From NCBI RefSeq assembly GCF_045617425.1, contig NZ_JAZLIO010000003.1, positions 186,001-250,000 of the forward strand: a DNA stretch of 64,000 nt, written 5' to 3'. This document shows, piece after piece, positions 58,589 through 64,000 of the stretch. A model generated the notes under the pieces. The model had not been told where the DNA came from, did not search any database, and saw nothing but the letters and a program-made list of their open reading frames with translations. Made by a program: the position numbers and the translations under genes. The DNA is from Carnobacterium_B sp045617425 (GTDB lineage Bacteria > Bacillota > Bacilli > Lactobacillales > Carnobacteriaceae). Numbering within the stretch: position 1 is the stretch's first letter; the number at the start of each line of letters is the position of its first letter.

Positions 58589-60961
58589 ATGGCTAAAAAA
58601 CGTGTATATGAGTACGCTAAAGAATTAGATGTACCAACTAAAAGTGTTATTGATAAAGCAAAAGAACTTGGGATTGATTACAATAGCCATATGTCTTCAA
58701 TGGAAGACAAACAAGTTGAACAACTAAATCAATTATTTGTTTCAAATAAAAAAGGCAATACAGCTCCTAATAAGAGTGGTCAAACAGAATCAACGAGTAC
58801 TTCAAGTACAAAAAATCAAAAAGGTGGTAATACTATAACGAATCAGAAGAACCAATCCAATCAACCAAACCGTCCAGCAAAAGAAAATCAAGCTGGTACA
58901 AACAAGCCGAAAAATACAACAACTGTAAAACCGGCATCAACAAATAAACCAGCTGCTAAACCAGCTGCATCAACAAAACCAAAAACGCAAACAAGCAGTC
59001 AAACTGCTCAAACTGGAACTGGAAATCAAGCACCACAACGTGCAGCAGCAGCTCCAGCAGGTAATAAAAATAAACGAACGGGTAATAGACCGTTTAACCG
59101 TGGTAGTGTAGGAACACATGGCGGATTCAACAAACGTAAAAGAAAAGGTAAAAAAGGTGAAACTAAACCGGTAGCACCACCAGTAGCACGTAAATTTAAA
59201 GAGTTACCAGAAGTACTTGTGTATACAGATGGTATGACAGTAGCAGATATTTCTAAAAAGATTTACCGCGAACCAGCTGAGATCATCAAAAAATTATTCC
59301 TACTTGGTGTCGCAGCAACATTAAATCAAAGCTTAAGTAAAGAAACCATTGAATTATTGGCTGAAGAGTATGGTATTGCAACGGAAGAAAAAGTTCAAGT
59401 AGATGTATCTGATTTAGATGTGTACTTTGAACAAGAATCTGCTGAAGAAAACCTTACTTCTCGCCCACCAGTAGTAACCATTATGGGACACGTTGACCAT
59501 GGTAAAACAACTTTACTAGACTCACTTAGAAATACAAAAGTTAGTTTAGGCGAAGCTGGTGGAATCACACAACATATCGGAGCTTACCAAGTAGATGTTG
59601 ATGGAAAAACCATTACCTTCCTAGATACTCCAGGACATGCTGCGTTTACAACTATGCGTGCTCGTGGTGCAGATGTAACAGATATCACCATTATTGTGGT
59701 AGCTGCAGACGATGGTGTTATGCCTCAAACAGTTGAAGCGATTAACCATGCTAAAGCTGCTGAAGTTCCAATTATTGTAGCAGTGAACAAAGTGGATAAA
59801 CCAGATGCAAATCCTGAACGTGTTATGCAAGAATTAACTGAATATGGTTTGGTTCCTGAATCATGGGGTGGAGACACTATCTTTGTTGAAATCTCAGCTA
59901 AATTCGGACAAAACTTAGATGAATTATTAGAAATGATCTTACTTGTAGCTGAAGTGGAAGATTTAAAAGCAGATCCTACTCGTTTAGCACTTGGTTCAGT
60001 TATTGAGGCTCGTTTAGATAAATCAAAAGGTCCAATTGCTACTTTACTTGTTCAAGAAGGAACATTGAATGTAGGAGATCCTATTGTAGTTGGGAATACT
60101 TACGGCCGTGTTCGTGTAATGGTTAACGAAAATGGTCGTCGTGTGAAACATGCTGGCCCTTCTGCTCCAGTGGAAATTACTGGGTTAAACAATGCTCCTC
60201 AAGCAGGAGATCAATTCGTTGTCTTTGAAGATGAAAAAACAGCTCGTACAGCTGGAGAAACTCGTGAGAAAAAGGCAATGGCTGAACAACGTTCGGTAAC
60301 GAATCGTGTGACCATTGATAACTTATTCTCTAGTTTACAAGAAGGCGAATTAAAAGACGTTAATGTTATTATTAAAGCAGACGTACAAGGTTCTGCAGAA
60401 GCTTTATCATCAAGCTTACAAAAAATTGATGTAGAAGGCGTCCGTGTGAAAATGATCCACACAGCAGTAGGAGCGATCAACGAAAGTGATGTCACTTTGG
60501 CAGCTGCAAGTAATGCAATCATTATCGGATTTAATGTTCGTCCAACACCACAAGCTAAGGTTCAAGCTGATCAAGAACAAGTTGATATTCGTTTACACCG
60601 TATCATCTATAATGCTATTGATGAGATTGAAACAGCTATGAAGGGTCTATTGGATCCTGAATACGAAGAAAAAGTAACTGGACAAGCAGTCGTTCGTGAA
60701 ACATTCAAAGTATCAAAAGTTGGAACAATTGCCGGAGGATTTGTTACAGATGGTTACATCACTCGTAGCAGCAGCATCCGTTTGATTCGTGACAATATCG
60801 TTATCTTTGAAGGCGAATTAGCAAGTTTGAAACGTTTTAAAGACGATGCTAAAGAAGTTAAAAAAGGATTCGAATGTGGATTTATGGTTAAAGATTACAA
60901 CGAAGTTCAAGTGGATGATGTTATCGAAGCTTATGAAATGGTTGAAATTAAACGTAAGTAA
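58589..60961 (+). CDS. infB: Translation initiation factor IF-2
   Basis: GTPase that brings initiator tRNA to the 30S subunit and promotes subunit joining. 790 residues from ATG 58589, preceded by GGAGGGTGATAAC; the TTG at 58574 lies before this site. A N-terminal IF2_N helix domain ('RVYEYAKELDVPTKSVIDKA') leads to a long Asn/Lys/Gln/Pro/Ala-rich linker (about 55-190), a second IF2_N ('MTVADISKKIYREPAEIIKK'), then the G domain with 'GHVDHGKTTLLD' near 300, 'DTPGHAAF' and 'NKVDK', and C-terminal domains II-IV. Standard for Lactobacillales. Confidence 0.98.
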   Translation: MAKKRVYEYAKELDVPTKSVIDKAKELGIDYNSHMSSMEDKQVEQLNQLFVSNKKGNTAPNKSGQTESTSTSSTKNQKGGNTITNQKNQSNQPNRPAKENQAGTNKPKNTTTVKPASTNKPAAKPAASTKPKTQTSSQTAQTGTGNQAPQRAAAAPAGNKNKRTGNRPFNRGSVGTHGGFNKRKRKGKKGETKPVAPPVARKFKELPEVLVYTDGMTVADISKKIYREPAEIIKKLFLLGVAATLNQSLSKETIELLAEEYGIATEEKVQVDVSDLDVYFEQESAEENLTSRPPVVTIMGHVDHGKTTLLDSLRNTKVSLGEAGGITQHIGAYQVDVDGKTITFLDTPGHAAFTTMRARGADVTDITIIVVAADDGVMPQTVEAINHAKAAEVPIIVAVNKVDKPDANPERVMQELTEYGLVPESWGGDTIFVEISAKFGQNLDELLEMILLVAEVEDLKADPTRLALGSVIEARLDKSKGPIATLLVQEGTLNVGDPIVVGNTYGRVRVMVNENGRRVKHAGPSAPVEITGLNNAPQAGDQFVVFEDEKTARTAGETREKKAMAEQRSVTNRVTIDNLFSSLQEGELKDVNVIIKADVQGSAEALSSSLQKIDVEGVRVKMIHTAVGAINESDVTLAAASNAIIIGFNVRPTPQAKVQADQEQVDIRLHRIIYNAIDEIETAMKGLLDPEYEEKVTGQAVVRETFKVSKVGTIAGGFVTDGYITRSSSIRLIRDNIVIFEGELASLKRFKDDAKEVKKGFECGFMVKDYNEVQVDDVIEAYEMVEIKRK

Positions 60962-60984
60962 TACGTAAGGAAGAAGGGTTAAAC

Positions 60985-61332
60985 ATGGCAAATCATAGAA
61001 TTGGTCGCGTTTCTCAAGAAATTCAAAGGGAAGTAAATGATATCTTGAAAAAACGTGTGAAAGATCCCCGTGTTGCTGATGTAAATATAACCGACGTACG
61101 TGTAACAGGTGATCTACAACAAGCAACGGTTTTCTACAGTATTTTATCTGATAAAGCTAGCGATCGTGAAAAAACACAGCTAGGATTGGATAAAGCTTCT
61201 GGTTTAGTTAGAAGTGAATTAGGCCAACGTTTGTCACTTTACAAAACACCAGAAATTAAATTTGAGCGTGATGAATCTGTTGAATATGGTAATCATATTG
61301 ATGAATTATTGCGTAACTTAAATAAAGACTAA
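60985..61332 (+). CDS. rbfA: Ribosome-binding factor A
   Basis: A 115-residue KH-like 30S maturation factor, important at low temperature. Opening 'HRIGRVSQEIQREVNDILKK' and 'VKDPRVADVNITDVRVTGDL', then 'ATVFYSILSD' and 'LGQRLSLYKTPEIKFERDES'. Last gene of the nusA-infB operon, 23 bases after infB. A terminator follows at 61393-61425; truB, usually next, is displaced by 1.2 kb. Confidence 0.97.
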   Translation: MANHRIGRVSQEIQREVNDILKKRVKDPRVADVNITDVRVTGDLQQATVFYSILSDKASDREKTQLGLDKASGLVRSELGQRLSLYKTPEIKFERDESVEYGNHIDELLRNLNKD

Positions 61333-61392
61333 ATAAATTCTCAATGAACTAAGTGGGATAAAAAAATCTTACTAAAACATGAGACTTATTTC

Positions 61393-61425
61393 AAACCTCC
61401 AAAGGTAATCTTTGGGGGTTTTTTA
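61393..61425 (+). terminator. Terminator after rbfA
   Basis: AAACCTCCAAAG (61393-61404) pairs with CTTTGGGGGTTT (from 61410, G-T pairs) and runs into six T residues. Confidence 0.82.
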
Positions 61426-61515
61426 TTTAAAGAATTTAGTAAAATTTCTTTGATTTCAATTTCTTTACTCTTTAAAACATTTTCTTTACACTTAATGAGT
61501 AAGGGAGGTGTTTTT

Positions 61516-62070
61516 ATGTCAGACTTTTTAATAAATTTGCAAACAGAAATGGAAGCGCCCAATCTTTTATTTGAAAGTTGGACACCAGTTATTAGAATCT
61601 TTTTTGCAACGATTATTACCTTTATATTGTTGCTTGTCTGCTTAAGAATATTTGGTAATAGAAGTGTTTCCAATATTAGTATACAGGATGTTATCACTTC
61701 ATTTACTATAGGATCAACGATTTCTTCTACTTTGATTTTAAAAGAAGTAACAATCTTTAATGGTTTTTTAGCCATTGTTCTCTTATTATTATTGCAGTTT
61801 CTTATTTCAAAAATCATTAGCAAATGGCCAATTTTTTCTAGTTATATTAATCCGCCTCCTAAAGTATTGTTTTTAAAAGGAGATTTTTTAGAACATACAA
61901 TGAATAAGAGTCGAGTAACAAAAGAAAATATTTATTCTGCTATTCGATCTCAAGCAAGATGTTCGTCTGATAAGGTTTTTGCAGTAATCTTAGAATCTAA
62001 TGGAGATCTTTCGGTAGTGACTGAAGTCAGTCCAGGCTATGAAGAAGAAATTTTAAAATATCTAGACTAA
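61516..62070 (+). CDS. DUF421/YetF family membrane protein
   Basis: A 184-residue protein from ATG 61516, which follows GGGAGGTG by 5 bases (the frame from 61450 crosses the terminator region). Three membrane helices (about residues 24-44, 57-75, 79-97) then a soluble YetF-like domain. The family stretch 'CLRIFGNRSVSNISIQDVIT' corresponds to the usual GKR-x6-FD-block, here with GNRS. 'PPPKVLFLKGDFLEHTMNKS' begins the cytoplasmic beta domain, and it ends 'VTEVSPGYEEEILKYLD'. Function unknown; Bacillus relatives are sporulation or envelope proteins. It separates rbfA from truB. Confidence 0.85.
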   Translation: MSDFLINLQTEMEAPNLLFESWTPVIRIFFATIITFILLLVCLRIFGNRSVSNISIQDVITSFTIGSTISSTLILKEVTIFNGFLAIVLLLLLQFLISKIISKWPIFSSYINPPPKVLFLKGDFLEHTMNKSRVTKENIYSAIRSQARCSSDKVFAVILESNGDLSVVTEVSPGYEEEILKYLD

Positions 62071-62103
62071 AGAGACTGGGACATAGATTCTGGTCTCTGA
62101 TTT
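62071..62103 (+). terminator. Hairpin after the DUF421 gene
   Basis: AGAGAC (62071-62076) pairs with GTCTCT (62093-62098), extended inward by wobble pairs; followed by GATTTT. It contains the core GGGACA seen in two other terminators. Confidence 0.5.
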
Positions 62104-62470
62104 TGTATTATTGAACTTTTTTACGTATCCATTCATTGTAAAGGAGCTTTCGTTTAAATTTATTGATTCAATAGATGGCAAATAAGAATCTATTTGACTA
62201 ACAAAATAAATTTAATGATTAAATGAGCACTGAAATAAATTCCAATTGATTAATAAATGATTTTATTGATTAAACGAGTATTAAAATAAGTATCCATTTG
62301 ATTAATAATACAGATTTTTGATTAATAATACAGATTTATTGATAAAGTTCGTACAAAATGATGTTTCACTTAGTACGAGCTTTATCTAAAATCTAGAATA
62401 GAGTAACAAAGGTAGCTTTCAATTCGCTCACTAAAACAGATGATTGAACTAATATACAGTTAACAAATGG
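62104..62470. other. AT-rich spacer with degenerate repeats before truB
   Basis: No open frame with a ribosome binding site is seen on either strand. The spacer holds related blocks around GATTAA(A/T): a pair of imperfect 50-base units at about 62218-62267 and 62271-62320, and a perfect 20-base tandem at 62298-62337. It looks like decayed non-coding sequence or a repeat-derived element. Confidence 0.5.
62298..62337. repeat. Perfect 20-bp tandem direct repeat
   Basis: TTGATTAATAATACAGATTT occurs at 62298-62317 and again at 62318-62337 with no change. Confidence 0.9.
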
Positions 62471-62500
62471 ATGACGGCATTTTGGTAATTATGGTATACT
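62471..62500 (+). promoter_or_regulatory. truB promoter
   Basis: TATACT at 62495-62500 preceded by TGG (extended -10), with a weak -35 ATGACG at 62471-62476. The gene begins 35 bases after. Confidence 0.55.
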
Positions 62501-62535
62501 AGGAGAGTTGAAAAAAGGAAGGTTGGGATTTAGCT

Positions 62536-63456
62536 ATGGAAGGTATTCTCCCTTTATGGAAAGAACGTGGCATGACTAGCCATGATTGTGTATTTAAACT
62601 CAGAAAAATCTTAAAAACTAAAAAAATTGGACATACAGGTACATTAGATCCAGATGTTGATGGCGTGTTGCCTATTTGTGTGGGCAAAGCCACAAAAGTT
62701 GTTGAGTATATGATGGAAACGGGTAAAGGATACATAGGAGAAATCACACTAGGGTATTCCACTACAACAGAAGACCGCAGCGGAGAAATTGTTGAACAAG
62801 TTAGTGTCAGAAGCATTCCATCACTGGAAAGTATTGATGAAGCTATGAATAATATGGTGGGAAAAATTACTCAAATTCCGCCAATGTATTCTGCTGTAAA
62901 AGTAAATGGGAAAAAATTGTATGAGTATGCTCGTGCTGGCGAAACGGTTGAACGACCGGTTAGAATTGCTGACATAAAATCATTTAAGCGCACTTCGGAT
63001 CTTTTGGTAGATGAAGAGCAAGGGACCGTTTCGTGGAAATTTGAAGTAGCTTGTGGAAAAGGGACGTATGTTCGGACTTTAGCAGTGGATCTAGGCGCAA
63101 ATTTGGGCTACCCTGCCCATATGTCAGACTTAACACGTATCTTAAGCGGAACGTTTAAAGCCAGTGATTGTTTAACCTTAGCGCAAGTTGCTGAAAAAAT
63201 GGAACAACAAGAAATAGAAGAAGCTTTATTTCCTTTGGAATTTGGTTTGAAAGAGTTAGCTTCTTTTGAAATTGATCAAGAGCTTTGGGATAAAGTGAAA
63301 AATGGCACAGTGCTTCCAATCAATACTGTACCCGAAGAATTATTGTCTAAGCCAATCGTGTTTATGTATCTTCAAAAAGCTGTCAGTATTTATGCTGTTC
63401 ACCCGCAAAAAAAAGAGTATTTAAAACCAATTAAAGTGTTACGAAATAATTTATAA
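62536..63456 (+). CDS. truB: tRNA pseudouridine(55) synthase
   Basis: Makes pseudouridine 55 in the T-loop of tRNAs. 306 residues; the catalytic aspartate is D38 in 'GHTGTLDPDVDGVLPI', followed by 'KGYIGEITLGYSTTTEDRSG', 'QIPPMYSAVKVNGKKLYEYA' and 'CGKGTYVRTLAVDLG'. The C-terminal PUA-like region ends 'YLKPIKVLRNNL'. Start ATG; ribosome binding is from AAAGGAAGG about 14 bases upstream. ribF begins 15 bases after the stop, the conserved truB-ribF pair. Confidence 0.97.
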   Translation: MEGILPLWKERGMTSHDCVFKLRKILKTKKIGHTGTLDPDVDGVLPICVGKATKVVEYMMETGKGYIGEITLGYSTTTEDRSGEIVEQVSVRSIPSLESIDEAMNNMVGKITQIPPMYSAVKVNGKKLYEYARAGETVERPVRIADIKSFKRTSDLLVDEEQGTVSWKFEVACGKGTYVRTLAVDLGANLGYPAHMSDLTRILSGTFKASDCLTLAQVAEKMEQQEIEEALFPLEFGLKELASFEIDQELWDKVKNGTVLPINTVPEELLSKPIVFMYLQKAVSIYAVHPQKKEYLKPIKVLRNNL

Positions 63457-63471
63457 AGGAGTTTTCACACT

Positions 63472-64000
63472 ATGGAAATCATTAAATTACATCATCCATA
63501 TGAGGAAGGTGAAATCCCTAAAGATAAAGTAGTATTAGCTTTAGGTTTTTTTGATGGCGTCCACAGAGGTCATCAAGAAGTAATCGGCAGAGCAAAAAAA
63601 ATTGCCGAAAAAAATCAGTTGAAATTAGCAGTTATGACATTTAATCAACATCCATCAATTGTGTTTAAAAAATTAAATCCGGATCATCATAAATATCTTT
63701 CCACTGTTTCTCGTAAAGAAGAGTTAATGGAAAAAATTGGGGTTGATTTTCTTTATGAAGTAGAATTTACGTCTGCTTTTGCAAGTTTGACTCCTCAAGA
63801 GTTTGTAGAACAGTACATTATTGGTTTACATGCTCAAACGGTTGTAGCCGGTTTTGATTATTCATTTGGAAAAAAAGAAGTGGCCTCCATGGAGCATTTG
63901 CCGCTATATGCTAAAGATCGTTTTGAGATCGTAGTAGTGGAGAAACAACTCTCAAAAGAAGACAAAATCAGTTCTACACGTATTCGCTTAGCTCTAGAGA
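63472..64000 (+). CDS. ribF: Bifunctional riboflavin kinase/FAD synthetase, N-terminal part (truncated by window end)
   Basis: The frame opens at ATG 63472 after AAAGGAG and runs past base 64000, giving the first 176 residues. This is the FAD synthetase (nucleotidyltransferase) half: 'LALGFFDGVHRGHQEVIGRA' with the HxGH-like motif, 'MTFNQHPSIVF', 'VAGFDYSFGKK' and the 'KISSTRIRLALE' motif with SSTxIR. The riboflavin kinase half lies outside the window. RibF makes FMN and FAD; FMN-dependent enzymes such as the nitroreductase at the window start depend on it. Confidence 0.95.
   Translation, partial: MEIIKLHHPYEEGEIPKDKVVLALGFFDGVHRGHQEVIGRAKKIAEKNQLKLAVMTFNQHPSIVFKKLNPDHHKYLSTVSRKEELMEKIGVDFLYEVEFTSAFASLTPQEFVEQYIIGLHAQTVVAGFDYSFGKKEVASMEHLPLYAKDRFEIVVVEKQLSKEDKISSTRIRLALE

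Noticed and set aside
61386..61823. Minus-strand 145-codon frame opposite the DUF421 gene
   Set aside because: The plus-strand frame has a ribosome binding site and membrane-protein pattern; the minus frame has neither.
1..64000. CRISPR arrays, insertion sequences, tRNA or rRNA genes
   Set aside because: No regularly spaced repeats, transposase-like frames or tRNA/rRNA signatures were seen anywhere in the window.

Overview
The window is a stretch of ordinary low-GC Firmicute chromosome, most likely from a lactic acid bacterium of the order Lactobacillales and probably close to Carnobacterium. This is an inference from gene order, base composition, Gram-positive style ribosome binding sites, a B-type RNase P RNA, a 316-residue Lactobacillus-type thymidylate synthase and the absence of dxr between cdsA and rseP, which fits a mevalonate-pathway organism. 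No tRNA, rRNA, insertion sequence, prophage or CRISPR array was seen.

Layout. 1-5.5 kb: end of cca, a nitroreductase-family gene, an unknown acidic protein, dinG and a YpmB-like protein. 5.5-15.8 kb: asnS, dnaD and nth face pbp1A and recU across a shared terminator; then come ypsA, gpsB, the RNase P RNA gene, a THUMP rRNA methyltransferase, an RNase H, an EbsA-like membrane protein and a cold-shock gene. 15.9-24.8 kb: a cysteine-free uracil-DNA glycosylase relative, an Uup/YfmR-type ABC-F protein, thyA-folA, YpmR, YpmS, msrA, a YozE-family gene, deoD and a C-terminal processing protease. 24.9-31.5 kb: two tandem signal peptidases I, rbgA-rnhB, lexA divergent from ynzC with an SOS box between them, transketolase with a putative CcpA site, and a YneF-like protein. 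31.5-39.3 kb: a heterodimeric ABC exporter, plsC and a SNF2 helicase.

39.4-63.5 kb is the translation and envelope block rpsB-tsf-pyrH-frr // uppS-cdsA-rseP-proS-polC-rimP-nusA-rnpM-ylxQ-infB-rbfA // truB-ribF. It is interrupted twice. Between frr and uppS sits a three-gene sugar ABC importer without its own ATPase, followed by an opposite-strand gene for a 33-residue membrane peptide. Between rbfA and truB sit a DUF421 membrane protein and an AT-rich spacer with short tandem repeats.

I did not find a convincing new multi-gene system. The observations most worth following are small: the 33-residue peptide gene with its own extended -10 promoter, strong ribosome binding site and strong hairpin; structured RNA before rpsB and between rpsB and tsf; an 11-bp inverted repeat around the gpsB -10 element; a lexA-ynzC locus that keeps the SOS box but lacks the division inhibitor yneA; and a set of DNA-processing enzymes (Nth, the uracil-DNA glycosylase relative, DinG) that have lost or lack the iron-sulfur cysteines found in many relatives.
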